From Rhizophagus clarus (taxonomy: Eukaryota > Glomeromycota > Glomeromycetes > Glomerales > Glomeraceae), in NCBI GenBank assembly GCA_015698045.1, contig BLAL01000313.1:615276-679275 (forward strand): DNA of 64,000 nucleotides. The letters are read 5' to 3'. How positions within the stretch are numbered: position 1 is the first letter of the stretch; the number at the start of each line of letters is the position of its first letter. The notes beneath the pieces are model-generated. The model worked only from the letters and a program-made list of their open reading frames with translations. It did no database searches and was not told the origin of the DNA. The position numbers and the translations under genes were made by a program. Below, one piece after another: positions 10,924 through 23,110 of the stretch.

Positions 10924-13093
10924 ATGATACGTTGGAATTATTGTTTGATAGATTCGAATAATATATGTGAAAAATGTGGTCATATATGTAATGCGAAACA
11001 TTTTCAACAAAATTTTAAAAATTGGACTAGCGGTAATAATAATATTGATAAACTTATTCAAGATAGTCAACTATCAGCACATGTTACTGATTACTATTAT
11101 GGTATATCAAAAGCAGCATTAGAATGGATACCTTATGATAGGCTAACGATATTAAATATGTTGAAAGTAGATTTGGTAAGATATATAGAGCAAATTGGAT
11201 TGATGGAAAAATAATTTATTGGGATAATGAGAAAAAGGACTGGAAAAGAATTAATCAAAATTTACCAGTAATTCTGAAGATTTTAGATAATCCAATTAAT
11301 ACTGTATCAGATTTTAGGAATGAGGTACGGTATATAAAATGAATATTAATAAATTTTTAAAAATTTTAAATTCTTACTAATATTTAATATTTTAGATTAC
11401 AATATCACATGGAGTTTATGGAATAACTCAAGATCCGAAAACAAAAACTTATATGGTTATTTTGGATAATAGATGTGGAAGATGTAATGCAATCATTTTT
11501 CAACAATTTTTTAATAATTGGACTAGTGGTAATAGTGATATTGATAAATTTATTCAAGATAGTCAGTTATCAGATCATTCTTTTATATCAAAAGCATTAG
11601 AATGGATACCTTTTGATAGATTTTATGATATAAAGTACATTGCAAAAGGTGGATTTGGCAAAGTATATAGAGCAAAATGGATTGATGGATATATTTTTAG
11701 ATGGGATGATCGTAATAAAATTTGGGAAAGGAACGGTCAACATAAATTTGTAGCTCTGAAAAGTTTAAATAATTCAAAAAATATTAATTTGGGATTTATA
11801 AATGAGGTACAATTGATTTATTATTCAATATAAAATTTGTATTTCGCTAAAATACTTTTTCTTTTTTTAAAATATAGGCTATGTTGCATTATAAAATAGT
11901 TGACTGTGATAAAATCATTAGAATTTATGGGATAACTCAAGAACCAGAAACAAAAAATTATGTAATGGTTTTGGATTATGCACAATATGGAAGTTTACGA
12001 AATTATTTAAATATAAATTATAATGAATTAAGTTGGAATTATAAGTTTAGCTATTTAAAAACCCTTGCATCTGGACTTGTTCATATCCATAGAAATGAAT
12101 TAATTCATCGTGATTTACACATCCTGGTAATTTATTAGTATCTAATTATGCAAAAATTGCTGATATGGGATTATGTAAGCCTGCAAATTACGATATATCG
12201 GAAAATACAATAAATGGTATATATGGTGTTTTACCTTATATTGCTCCGGAAATTTTACGAGGTCAAAATTATACTAAAGCTGCTGATATTTATAGTTTTG
12301 GTATAATTATGTATGAATTATTTTCTGGCATATTATGACGTAGGTCATGACATAAATTTAGCAATAGAAATTTGTAGAGGACTCAGACCAAGATTTAATA
12401 TTAAAATACCACAATTGATTGTGCATTTAATTAAAAAGTGTTTAGATGCAGATCCGTTGAATCGTCCAACAGCAGAAGAAAATTATAGTATTTTAAACCA
12501 ATGGCATAAAATCATAATGCATCAGGATTTTGATACAGAATTATACAAACAAATTAAAGAAGCGGATGACTTTAATAATAATTTATTAACTAGTATTATA
12601 CCTTCAACCAGTTTGGGATTATCATATGAACCACATACAGGAGCAATTTATATTAGTAGATTACTTAATTATGATAATCTCCCTGAACCAAAAAATTCTT
12701 ATGATTATTATGAACAAAATGATAATATAATAAGCATGAAATTTACAGGTATTGGTAAATGATAGTATATTAAATTAATATAAGATAGTTATTAACGTTT
12801 TAATCAATTAAATAGAATCCTTACAGATTGATTGCTCTAAATCAAAAATTAATGATGAAAATATTCCTGAACAAAAAATTGTTAACAAATATTATGAAAA
12901 AATAATAATATCATTATGGATCTCTCAGGTATTTTTTTTTGCAAGAGTAAATTCAAATTAATTAAAGTAATAATTATATTTAATTTATTAAATAGAATCC
13001 TTACAAATTGATATTTCTCAATTGAAAATTGTTGATAATAATCTTTCCGAGCCAGATGACTGTCATGACAAACAAGACGATCGATTTGTATAA
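10924..13093 (+). pseudogene. Tyrosine-kinase-like kinase with duplicated N-lobe exon, frameshifted
   Basis: Exon 1 (10924-11324) has CEKCGHICNAKHFQQNFKNW, TSGNNNIDKLIQ, then after a one-base shift near 11145 the glycine-loop strand VESRFGKIYRANW. Intron 11325-11395. Exon 2 (11396-11806, 137 codons) begins with hinge sequence ITISHGVYGITQDPKTKTYM, then repeats the finger (CGRCNA) and N-lobe with AKGGFGKVYRAKW and VALKSL. Intron 11807-11877. Exon 3 (11878-12748) is the catalytic C-lobe: YGITQEPETKNYVMVLDYAQ, HRDLH, IADMGLCKP, YIAPEILRG, DPLNRPT. A 2-nt insertion (12119-12122) breaks HRDLHPGN, and a second shift near 12330 restores the frame. Tail exons 12816-12928 and 12996-13093 both begin ESLQID. 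Two compensating shifts plus one uncompensated shift make it a probable pseudogene. Confidence 0.8.
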
Positions 13094-13099
13094 AATCTT

Positions 13100-13750
13100 A
13101 AGGTATCAATTAATTAAAGAATATTTAAATCAATTATAAAAGTGCTAATGATTCTTCATTCAATTGATTTCTATTATTTTTTTTAGATAAAATGTAGCTT
13201 TAAAATTTTAATGTAAATTGGAAGGTAAAAGACAGTCTAGCCCAAATTTAAAAAAAGATTTAAAAACGGGAAGAAAATAAAACGATAAAATTAATACAGG
13301 CCTATGATATAGTGCGTATGTGACTCTTCCGCCGATTCTGAGGAGATAGGAGTACTATATGCAGCGCACAGCACCAAGAGTTGTTTTTGTCATCAGTATA
13401 TAATTATGAACACTACTTTATTAAATTTCCTAATTTGTTACGAGTTATAATTTATTAGAAATCTTTATTTAAAATAATAATTGAATAAATAAACTAAATT
13501 AAACTATAAGGTCATTACAATTTAAACTTATATCTAACAATATTTCTACTACCTATCTTCAATTTTATCAAAGATAATTTTATCAACAAAAAAAAAGGTA
13601 AAACCAATAAAAACCTCTCTTTAAATTATAAGAAAGTATTAATCGATGAACAATTATTTATTGGCTTCATATTTCGATTCTGATATAAAATGAATAAGTA
13701 AAAATAATTATATTAAATACCAATAAATACCATTTAAATATAGAAAATGC
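13100..13750. other. Spacer between two convergent kinase tails
   Basis: No coding signal on either strand. A less AT-rich patch at 13300-13380 (gatatagtgcgtatgtgactcttccgcc region) has no recognisable product and no tRNA-like fold that I can see. Confidence 0.35.
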
Positions 13751-13754
13751 TTAC

Positions 13755-14107
13755 CGTCTTTGCTAATGTATTGAGATATATCAGTTTGTAGGGATTCTTT
13801 TAATGGATCATCATATAAATTAGTTTCTTTCTAACTAATTTGGAAATTTATTTACTAATAAATACCTGAAGATTCCACGTTAATCATATTATTACTTTCT
13901 TCATAATAATCATCAGAATTTTTTTGTTCAGAAAATTTGACGATTTGTAAGGATTCTAATAAATTATAAAATATATGCTAATAAATTTCAATCCATTAAA
14001 ATCATTTTTATATAAATATACCTGAAGAATTTGTGTTAATATCATCATTTTTTTCATAACAATTATTAAAATTTTTTAGATCAAGAATATCATTGTTATT
14101 CAACTAG
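13755..14107 (-). pseudogene. C-terminal tail exons of a fourth kinase gene, cut by the Helitron
   Basis: Three exons in sense order: 14107-14022 (LNNNDILDLKNFNNCYEKND..NSSG), 13955-13866 (ESLQIVKFSEQKNSDDYYEE..ESSG) and 13796-13755 (ESLQTDISQYISKD). All use GT donors, AG acceptors and the same phase as the tail exons of the other kinases here. The body of the gene should lie upstream, beyond 14107, but the sequence there is the 3' end of the Helitron. No matching kinase body is found on the far side of the element. Confidence 0.65.
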
Positions 14108-14182
14108 TGTACTTTTGGATACAGTGAGTGAGCTTATTTTTAAAAGTATATTTTATTTTTTATTAAATTGTAAAAATAGTAT

Positions 14183-15960
14183 TTATACAGATGAATACAT
14201 AGAGTTAAATTTTTGCTTTAATCTATCTAATTCTATTAACATTGCATTGTCCACTTTTATTGCATCTTGATCAAAAGAGCGAATTTCTAAATTATTCCAA
14301 GAAGTGGCTTGACTCATTGCTACATAGGCTTGACCAACAGCAAACATTTGTGCATCTAATGATACAGTTGCATGTGGCAAAGTAAGACCTTGTGTCTTAT
14401 GTACAGTTAATGCAAATGCATTCTGAAGTGGAAATTGTGTTCGATGTGCTGGAGCTCCATTAAAATTAAAATAAGCTGTTGTTTTTTCTACTATTACTTG
14501 ATTTATTCCAGATTTTATAGGAAAAACTACTTCTATATGGTTTTCATCTATTAATTTAGTGATTACACCAATTGATCCATTGCAAAGTTCTTCATTAAAT
14601 AACTTATTTGTTAAAAACATAACTCTTGCTCCTTCTTTTATGATTAATTCAGATGGAAGATTAGTGTAATGTCTAAATTGTTTGTCATATTCTTTTGGTA
14701 TGCATTGTGTATGATTAATGTAATCATCAGCTATTGATATTAGAGTTTCTGAAGAAATATCTTTAAGAACAGGAAGAAATCCACATATTAAGTTATTAAT
14801 TGAATCAGCTTCATGTCGAAATCCATTAATATATGTGGTATTAATTGATGCTACATTATTTTGCTGATAAAATAATACTTTTTCCTCAATTAATCTTTTT
14901 GTTTGTAAACTTATACTTCCAAATCGGACTTCTTCTAATATATTATAAAATAATCTATCATTTTCTTGTCTGTGAGAAACAGTTAAAAAAAGGGGATAAA
15001 ATTCTTGCCATTCTGGAGCATAAAAAACTTGTTGCCCATTAACAGGTGGAAGTTGAGCAAGATCACCAATAAGCAAAGTTGGGATTCCACCAAAAGGAGC
15101 TGGGATATTATTTATTTTGGCAAATAATGAACTGATAAATGTTAATAGATTTGCTGATACCATTGATATCTCATCTATTATAATTACTTCAATTTTACTA
15201 AGTTCTTGTCTTTGCTGAATATTATAATAAGATAAAGTTTCAAAATAATTTTGAGTATTTCTAATATGTAGTGCTGCATGTATGGTTTGACCATTAATAT
15301 TATTTGCTGCAACACCAGTGGGTGCCATTAATAAATATTTTTTATTTTGATCAGTTAAAGAAGTTATAAGCTGATTTATCATAAATGATTTACCAGTACC
15401 TGCTGAGCCAGTTAAAAAGAAATAAGGATATTTAGAATATTCTTGTTTTCCCCAAGTATTCATAAGTATATTGAAAATTTTATATTGATCATCGGAAAAT
15501 ATCATAGATGAAAGATTTGTTGAAATATTAGGTTGATGTGATAAACTAAGTAACTGATTTCTAATTAATTTTTGTAAATCAGTATGCAATGAAATTATTA
15601 AATTATCAATTAAATTTTGATAATTTCTTGTATATTTTTGGATATGAGATTGTGTTGAACTTTGTACATAATTTAAAGTTAAAGAATACTCTTCAGGAAA
15701 TTCAGCTTCAAATCAAGCTTTATATGTTAAATAATGTTTCTTTAAATCAGCTTCACTTTGAGCAGGTATTCTAAGTAATAATTGTTGATAAAAAAAGGAT
15801 TCTGAATGTTCAACAGTTAAATGTTGAAAACGTACAAGAATTTCTTTTTGCCATTTTTTTACAAATCGATTTTTTTTATCCATATAATATATTCCATTTG
15901 CTGGTTGTTTATTTTGTATAATATAATTACGATGATAAAAAGGGTAAATCATATCATTAA
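14183..15960 (-). pseudogene. Helitron Pif1-like helicase domain
   Basis: The 468-residue frame (15589-14183) has Walker A GSAGTGKS (about 15390), APTGVAA, Walker B IIIDEISMV, GDLAQLPPV, an SHRQ motif and the C-terminal LTVHKTQGLTL, AYVAMSQATSW. This is the Pif1/RRM3 superfamily 1B helicase that unwinds DNA during Helitron rolling-circle transposition. Upstream, in the same frame, 15952-15713 encodes the Rep-helicase linker; the two are separated only by one TGA (15710-15712), where Trp or Arg would fit. The C terminus appears complete (..LKQKFNSMYSSV). Confidence 0.9.
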
Positions 15961-16068
15961 ATTCATTATCAATAGGTCTATCAAAATATTTATCAATTGC
16001 ATCATCCCAGTATGGAGATAATTGTTCTTCTTGTTGTAATACATATGGTGGTTTAACTGATTTATTTC

Positions 16069-17460
16069 TTACTTTAGGAGGAATAGAAGGAAGAATTCAA
16101 CAGCAATTGTTGATCTGCATATTGAATATCCAAGTAGAAGTATCATTAATTCCATAGATCCAAGACGTCTTGCTAAAATATGTTTTCGAAATGCATTAGG
16201 TTCAGTAATATCAAAATACTCTGAAGGTTCAGATTTTGTTACATATTTGGTCATATATTTTGCAAATTGATGTGTTGTTACATACTGAAAGTTTACATGT
16301 CCATTCCATAAAAATAGTGTTGGTGCATGATATGGTACAATATATAAATCTTCTTCTTTAGTACGACGATAAATATATCTTAAGGAATTAGGATCTTCAT
16401 ATGTAATATTTGAATAAGGTTGTGGAAATCCTTTTTTACATCTTGATCCAAGTGGTGCAGGACCACCACAACGGGAATCACATGTATGAATTTGATGTTT
16501 TTTAACTAATTCATACAATTCAGGTTCTAAGTTGGGATCAGGCATATCTGCTCTAATAACATTAGAGTTAATTAATTCAGGAATTGATTTTGATAAATAG
16601 GCAATACCATGAGTATGTATTGCTCCATGATTTTGAAATTCATCTCGTTCAAAATGATGTAACCAATTACCCCAATTTGTTAGATTTGGATTTTTCCAAA
16701 GATATTGATGTATTGATGATAAACGGTGATGATAATGTAAATAAGTATGAAAGGGACGGTTAGAAGGTAAAGTATCTTTATTGTCAGTTTTTGATAATAT
16801 ATTATGTAAATGTGACCAGTGACTTTCAGCCATAGTCATAGTATAAAAAATCTGTGGAAGACCAAATGCTTGAACCATTCTATTAATGTGATGTTCTTTT
16901 TGACGAAAATAAGAATCTCCTGTTCTAATATAAGAAGGTACAGTTGTTGTTTTAGTTTCATTAATAATAGGACGTCCAGTATAAATACTATTAGTAATAA
17001 AATCTGCAGTTGTTAATTGATGTGATAAAGAAGTACTATGCTGATTTAATATTCTAGTTCTATTTTGATGATTTCTTAACTTTTCAAGTGATAAATAAAT
17101 ATAATGAGGCCAATACCATGATAAACGCCATCTAGGATCAGGGTAAAGTAATAATGATTTTGCATAATTGCCCAAGTTATCTTTAAAGCGCCGATTCGTA
17201 TCTTCATTTATATAAAAGCCTTTGCCATATGGAAAAAGATCAGGAAATAATAGTGGTTCAATATTTTTATCATAAAATGGTATTGGCAATTCTTTATTAT
17301 TAGGATCAGTCAAAAATCCAGCCATTAGTCGAGAATAATGAAAATCTTCATTGTGTATTTCTGTATCAAAATCATAAGGAGGTAATACTACTGCAGATGG
17401 ACGTAAATCAGTATTAGGTGTTTGATTTTGTGAATTATTACTAAGTGATGCAGTTGGAAA
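16069..17460 (-). pseudogene. Helitron Rep (HUH endonuclease) domain
   Basis: The frame 17325-16069 matches the Helitron_like_N region: PLLFPDLFPYGKGFY, DPRWRLSWYWPHYIYL, then FQNHGAIHTHGIAYL, which holds the HUH-type metal-binding His-x-His, and FAKYMTKYVTKSEP, the two-tyrosine motif that nicks and joins DNA ends. CDSRCGGPAPLGSRCKKGFP is the conserved Cys block between them. A one-base shift near 17515 separates it from the N-terminal part and another near 16095 from the helicase; the last ~14 residues before the stop at 16069 are out of frame. Confidence 0.9.
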
Positions 17461-17495
17461 AATAATTGGTGGTCCATTCCATGTACCACGATTTA

Positions 17496-18275
17496 TTACA
17501 GTTTGATATGGTTAAAATAAGGATTATTATTACGTAACCACATTGCTGCATCATTTAGTGAAGGATGATACCATGAGTTAGGCTGATTATAATCTAATAT
17601 AGCACCAACAGTACCAGAATATAGTGCAAGAGCATTAATATTTTTTGAATATTTAAAAGTTCCAGTTAAGTGACGATAATTTGTGTAAGCATTTGTATTT
17701 GAAGCTCTACCTAATGAACAGCTAAGGTGAATAGGTGAAAGATAAATTCGGTGATATAGAGGCACATTATAGATTTCATCAGGAATTGGATCAGGAATTG
17801 GTATTTTAATATGATTGTTAGAATTATAGCAAGAAGGACATGTTGCAATTCTTTTAGGTTTTGTGTCATCAGTATGAAAAATCAATTTAACTTGTGAAAT
17901 ATTTTGATAAACTACTTTTAAAGGATATTGAATAGATTCATCATATAATTCCCATTTTGCTTTTGTTGGATATTGTAAACGGGAACAATAACTACATGGA
18001 ACACATGGATATTGAGTAAGAATATTTTCATTAAAATGATTCTTTAGATTAAGCAATTTTTTAGAAGGATTCCAAGGTGAAAAATAGGCTCTAATAATAG
18101 TATCAGAAGATGAAGAGAAAGAATCCTGAACTGGAATGCGAGAATGACTCGTATTAGCATTTTGACGAATTGCAAAACTTGAAAGTAATGAGTTATCAAA
18201 ATCTTCATAATCTGAAAGAGTTTCAGAATCATTATCAGATAATTCAACTCTCCAACGAATGATATCTAAATCCAT
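17496..18275 (-). pseudogene. Helitron RepHel N-terminal zinc-finger region
   Basis: 259 residues, starting MDLDIIRWRVELSDNDSETL. An acidic/Ser-rich start is followed by CVPCSYCSRLQYPTKAKWEL and ATCPSCYN, paired cysteines typical of the N-terminal region of Helitron replication proteins, and by PLYHRIYLSPIHLSCSLGR. It ends at PYFN by a one-base deletion; in the shifted frame the sense runs on into the Rep part. Start chosen at the first Met after stops. Confidence 0.8.
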
Positions 18276-18414
18276 AATAATGAATAATTGAATTTAAGGT
18301 GTGTTTTAAAAAAAGTTTTTTAAGATATACTTTAAAAAATTATTTTGGTAGCAATGAAACAAAAAAGCATGTATTTATAATGTTATTTGTTATACTACAT
18401 ATATGTTGATTTTT

Positions 18415-18565
18415 GATTAAACTACATGCTGATTTTTCAATTAAATTACGTGATGATTTTCAATTAAATTACATGCCAATTTTCAGTTAAATTACGTGAT
18501 GATTTACAACTAAATTACGTGATGATCTTTAATTAAATTACGTGTCAATTATTTAATTTAACTAT
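18415..18565. repeat. ~28-30 bp minisatellite
   Basis: About five imperfect copies of aattaaattacgtgatgatt / tttca units, with the core ATTACGTGATGATT and variants. It lies just upstream (in the - sense) of the Helitron N-terminal frame. No coding role seen. Confidence 0.7.
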
Positions 18566-18679
18566 ATGCGACAATTATACGTGACAGCTATGTTGAATGG
18601 GACAGTCTGGGATAGTCCAAGTTCTTGGACAAGACTTGTTATGTCCAAGGACATTTGGGCATTTATATATATTAATAAT

Positions 18680-20245
18680 GGAAAAAAATCGTTGCGAAAC
18701 GGTTTTTTTTTTGTTAAATTAAAAAAATAAAAACCATTTCACAGCGGTTTCTTCTCGGTAAATTAAAAAAATAAAACTGGTTCGTAATTAAAAACCATTG
18801 CAAAACGGTTTTTTTTGTTAAATTAAAAAAATAAAAACCATTTCGTAATGGTTTTTTCTCGTTAAATTAAAAAAAATAAAAACGTTTTGTAACGTTTTTT
18901 ATTGAAACAATTAAAAACCGTTATGAAACGGTTTTTTTATTTGTTAAATTAAAAAGTAAAAACCATTTCGCAACGGTTTTTCCTCGTTAGATTAAAAATA
19001 AAACTGTTTCGTAACGTTTTTTAATAAAATAATTAAAACCTGTTGCAAAATGGTTAAACTAAAAATAAAAAATGGTTTGCCAACGTTTTTTATTAAAATA
19101 ATTTAAGACCGTTACGAAACAGTTTTTTTCTTTGTTAAATTAAAAAGTAAAAACCATTTCGCAACGGGTTTTCATCATTAGATTAAAAATAAAAAACGTT
19201 TTGCAACGTTTTTTATTAAAATAATTAAAGACCGTTACAAAACGGTTTTTTTTCGTTAAATTAAAAAAAATAAAAACGTTTCGCAACATTTTTTATTAGA
19301 ATAATTAAAAACAATTAAAAACCATTGCGAAACAGTTTTTTTTTTGTTAAATTAAAAAGTAAAAACCATTTCGCAACGGTTTTTCCTTGTTAGATTAAAA
19401 ATAAAAAACATTTCGCAACGTTTTTTATTAAAATAATTAAAGACCGTTGCGAAATGGTTAAATTAAAAAAATAAAAACTGTTTCGCAACGTTTTTTATTA
19501 AAATAATTAAAGACCGTTGCGAAATGGTTTCTTTCGTTAAATTAAAAAAAATAAAAATGTTTCGCAACGTTTTTATTAAAACAATTAAAAACTGTTGCGA
19601 AATGGTTTTTTTTTCGTTAAATAAAAAAAAATAAAAACGTTTCGCAATGTTTTTTATTAAAACAATTAAAACCCGTTGCGAAACGGTTAAATTAAAAATA
19701 AAAAACGTTTTGCCAACGTTTTTTATTGAAACAATTAAACCTGTTGCGAAATGGTTTTTTTTCGCTAAATTAAAAAATAAAAACAATTTCGCAACGGTTT
19801 TTTTCGTTAGATTAAAAATAAAAAACGTTTCACAACGTTTTTTATTAAAATAATTAAAGACCGTTACGAAACGATTTTTTTTTGTTAAATTAAAAAAAAT
19901 AAAAACGTTTCGCAACGTTTTTTATTAGAATAATTAAAAACAATTAAAAACTGTTGCGAACCAGTTTTTTTTTCGTTAAATAAAAAAAAATAAAAACGTT
20001 TCGCAACATTTTTTATTAAAACAATTAAAACCTGTTGAAATTAAAAATAAAAAATGTTTTGCCAACGTTTTTTATTGAAATAATTAAACCTGTTGCGAAA
20101 TGGTTTTTTTCGCTAAATTAAAAAATAAAAACCATTTCGCAATGGTTTTTTCGTTAGATTAAAAATAAAAAATGTTTGCAACGTTTGTTATTAAAATAAT
20201 TAAAAACAATTAAAAACCGTTGCGAAACAATTTTTTTTTCGTTAA
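18680..20245. repeat. Palindromic minisatellite, ~80-100 bp units
   Basis: About 17 units alternate AACCGTTGCGAAACGGTT-type and AAAACGTTTCGCAACGTTTT-type palindromes separated by tttcgttaaattaaaaaaat and tattaaaataattaaag spacers. Each palindrome can form a 7-9 bp stem. The open frames here are by-products of the repeat. Flanks on both sides (18600-18660 and 20370-20400) share a cagtctggga/ctgtctggga motif, so the array may sit inside a larger element; this is uncertain. Confidence 0.85.
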
Positions 20246-20599
20246 CAAACGCCAAACCGCAATTATATCAGCAAATCAGAATTGCAAAATTGTGGACTAC
20301 TAACCGCAATAAAATCGCAATATTGCGGATTTGGAAGATTAATTGCAGATACATCTTTATTTTTAGGACACTCGGACTGTCTGGGACGTCTGGAATGAAA
20401 GAAAAATCTGTCCACTTATGACTTCAGAAAAAAAAATGGCAAAATTGAAAATTTTTATATTTCATATAAATGTGAAACTTTATTTATATATATTTGTATA
20501 CATTTAAAAATGTTCAAAAAAAACTATTCTCGTTCTTGTTATATCAAGTTACTAGTAATAAATTGCAGAAATAATGAAGTATTTTTATATAACTATAGT

Positions 20600-21761
20600 T
20601 TATTTCTTATTATAAGCACGTTTTTGCTTCTTATAAGGTTGTTTTCGTTTATCATTTGGTTCCTCTTGTTGATCGTCATCGTCATCTTGATCATCTGTTT
20701 TATCGTCTTTACACAGATCAGATAAATGTTTTTTTGATCTAGTAGTACGTTTCGGTAAACCAGAAATTGAGTTATGTGATTGTAACGTTGATTCATTATC
20801 CAAATAATTATCTATTGCAACTGAATCCACTTGTGAATCTTCAGGGTAATCATCATTTTCGACATCATCTATTGTGATTACTGAATCGGTACTAACATCA
20901 TCTGGTTTTTGTGTTGATAATACAAAAGGATCTTTATATTTGGATGTAGTGGATGGTTTTATCGGTGAATTAGTTAAGGATTGAGATCTTCTTTTCGTAA
21001 ATGCATTGTTAATTGATTTTGTAGATGTAAATTGTGGACTAGAAGTTGAGGCATTTTGTTGAGTAGATTTGATGTCATAATCAATGATTTTTGCGTCAAT
21101 TTGCACATAAGTTGTTTCAGTATTTTTTTCATTAGATGAATAAACAGCTTCTAAAAACCCTCCAATGTAAAAATTGGTGTATTTAGTCCACTTATCTTTA
21201 ATGGATTCAAACCATTTAGAGCTTTTAGAGTAGCCAATTTCAAAGTTAACAGAACGAGCATCTTTGTGAAAAGATGAAAAAATCAAAGATCGAGTTTTTA
21301 TAAAGTTCATCCCTTCGAATGATGTCAATGAGTTATATGGTGTGGTACAAATATGCACAAAGGGTTTAGTGGAGGGGATTGTTGCGGGATCCCACTCCAA
21401 ATGTTGACTGTTTGAATCTATTTTGGGCTCTAAAATGCAGGCCATCTTTACAGCTAACTATTTAAACAAATATATAAAAATAAAATTACTATTAACATAT
21501 GCTATATCACTAAAACACTGACTTTTAACAAGTTCTTACCATTAATTTTTCACCATCCAACGTAAACTTTCCACCAAGAAGAACAAGATCTCCTTCACTA
21601 AATGCTTCATTGTACTCATTTTGAGCATTTGTAAATTGTTTTATTCCAAAAGTATAATTTTGGGATGAAACTTTTTCTTGGTAAATTGCTTCACCAAACA
21701 AAGTTTTATCAGATATTTTTAAACGAGTAATAAGACCAATTACTGTTAGAGTGGAAGTCAT
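20600..21761 (-). CDS. Two-exon protein with OB-fold-like N terminus, Helitron neighbour
   Basis: Exon 1 (21761-21540, 74 codons) and exon 2 (21457-20600) are joined by an 82-nt GT..AG intron in phase 0, giving ~359 residues. Residues 1-74 read like one half of an OB fold: TLTVIGLITRLKISDKTLFG, then EGDLVLLGGKFTLDGEKLM. The middle is mixed alpha/beta (FEIGYSKSSKWFESIKDKW). The C-terminal ~130 residues are low complexity: Ser/Thr-rich, then an acidic DDQDDDDDQQEE stretch and a basic KRKQPYKKQKRAYNKK end that looks like a nuclear signal. The frame is intact. It lies ~2.3 kb upstream of the Helitron on the same strand; plant Helitrons carry RPA-like ssDNA-binding OB proteins, so a role as Helitron accessory is possible but not shown. 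Confidence 0.65.
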
Positions 21762-22005
21762 TGTATAAAAAAAAAAATATCAAGAAAAAGTACGAGTAAA
21801 AATTTTTATGAGCAGAAAATTTTTTTTTTTTTAAAATTTTAAGGTGAAAAAAAATAGATTATCCGTGATGATCTAATAAATAATGAAAAAAAAAGATCTA
21901 CATTTTTTCAAAAGAAAAAAAAAACAGCACGAAATTTAATTTTTACATTTTACAAAAAAAAATAAAAATAAAAGCAATAAAAAAATAATAAAATTATTAT
22001 AATTA
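21762..22005. other. AT-rich 5' flank of the OB-fold-like gene
   Basis: Long A and T runs without other structure. No promoter motif can be named with confidence. Confidence 0.3.
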
Positions 22006-22290
22006 GAGCTCTAAACGGGTCAAGTTGGGTCGGGTAATTGACTTAACCCAACCCATGATATTTATTTCAGGTCATCAAATTCATGACCCACCTAGGTACC
22101 CAAACTGACCCGAACCAACCCGCAATTTTACAATGTTATATCAAAAACGCTGGAGCTATTAGTTTCAGCATTTTTTTTTCAATTCTGTATATAAAAATAC
22201 CGGAAATGACGGTTCCAGCATTTTTTTTTCAATTTTACATATAAAAACGCTGGAACTGATAGTTTCGGCGTCTTTTTTTTTTACATAAAA
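22006..22290. repeat. GGGTCGGGT-rich foldback segment and ~55-bp triplet repeat
   Basis: 22006-22130 holds AACGGGTCAAGTTGGGTCGGG on one side and AACCCAACCC..GACCCGAACCAACCCG on the other, so it can fold back; this resembles degenerate MITE ends. 22136-22290 has three copies of a ~55-bp unit around aaaaacgctggaactgatag/tttcagcatttttttttcaa. Confidence 0.55.
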
Positions 22291-22299
22291 CTAATAAAA

Positions 22300-23110
22300 A
22301 AACCAATATTTTTAATAATAAAACAAAACGATTTTTAAATTGTTTTAATAAAAAAAAATAATAAAAACGATCTTTTTAATCGTTTTAATAAATAAAAAAA
22401 ATGATTTTAATAATCGTTTTTAATAATAGTTTTTAATAATAAAAAAAAACGATTTTCTTAATCGTTTTTAATAATAAAAAAAAATGATTTTCTTAATCGT
22501 TTTTAATAATAAAAAAAAACGATTTTCTTAATCGTTTTTAATAATAAAAAAAAACAATTTTCTTAATCGTTTTTAATAATAAAAAAAAAACGATTTTCTT
22601 AATCGTTTTTAATTATAAAAAAAACGATTTTCTTAATCGTTTTTAATTATAAAAAAAACGATTTTCTTAATCGTTTTTAATAATAAAAAAAAACGATTTT
22701 CTTTAATCGTTTTTAATAATAAAAAAAAACTGATTTTCTTAATCGTTTTTAATTATAAAAAAAAAACTGATTTTTTTAATCGTTTTTAATAATAAAAAAA
22801 AATGATTTTCTTTAATCGTTTTTAATAATAAAAAAAAACGATTTTCTTAATCATTTTTAATTATAAAAAAAAAACGATTGTCTGATTTAGAAAATGTTTT
22901 TTTTTAAATTATTAAATAACATTTTTCATTAGATTGACAAAAAATGTTTTTACGATGTTTTTATTAACTTTTTTTATTATAATTAAAATCGTTTATTATT
23001 ATTATTATTAAAAACGATTATTAAAAATGATAATTAAAATCATTTATTATTATTATTATTATTAAAAAATGATAATTAAAATCGTTTTTTATTATCAATT
23101 AAGAAAAATT
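22300..23110. repeat. ~37-bp AT-rich tandem array with inverted motif
   Basis: About 15 copies of a unit containing aacgattttcttaatcgttt and taataataaaaaaaa. CGATTttcttAATCG is an inverted repeat within each unit. The array degenerates after 22890 into related (ATT)n/aaaacgatta sequence up to 23110. Confidence 0.85.

Larger units (their letters stand above)
14104..18275 (-). mobile_element. Helitron, decayed; 3' end at CTAG
   Basis: Encodes the parts of a RepHel protein on the - strand (next three entries). The 3' terminus is placed at CTAG (14104-14107), directly followed by T of the host kinase tail exon, as expected for insertion between A and T. A short stem TGTAT/GTACA sits immediately before CTAG, closer than the usual hairpin, so the end call is moderate. 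The 5' terminus (TC) was not located; it may lie beyond the minisatellite at 18680-20245 or beyond the OB-fold gene. Confidence 0.75.

Noticed and set aside
13300..13380. Possible tRNA or small RNA gene in a GC-richer patch
   Set aside because: No cloverleaf, anticodon arm or T-loop consensus could be found.
18680..20245. Possible CRISPR-like array of palindromic repeats
   Set aside because: Spacers are not unique, unit length varies, there are no cas genes and the DNA is eukaryotic.
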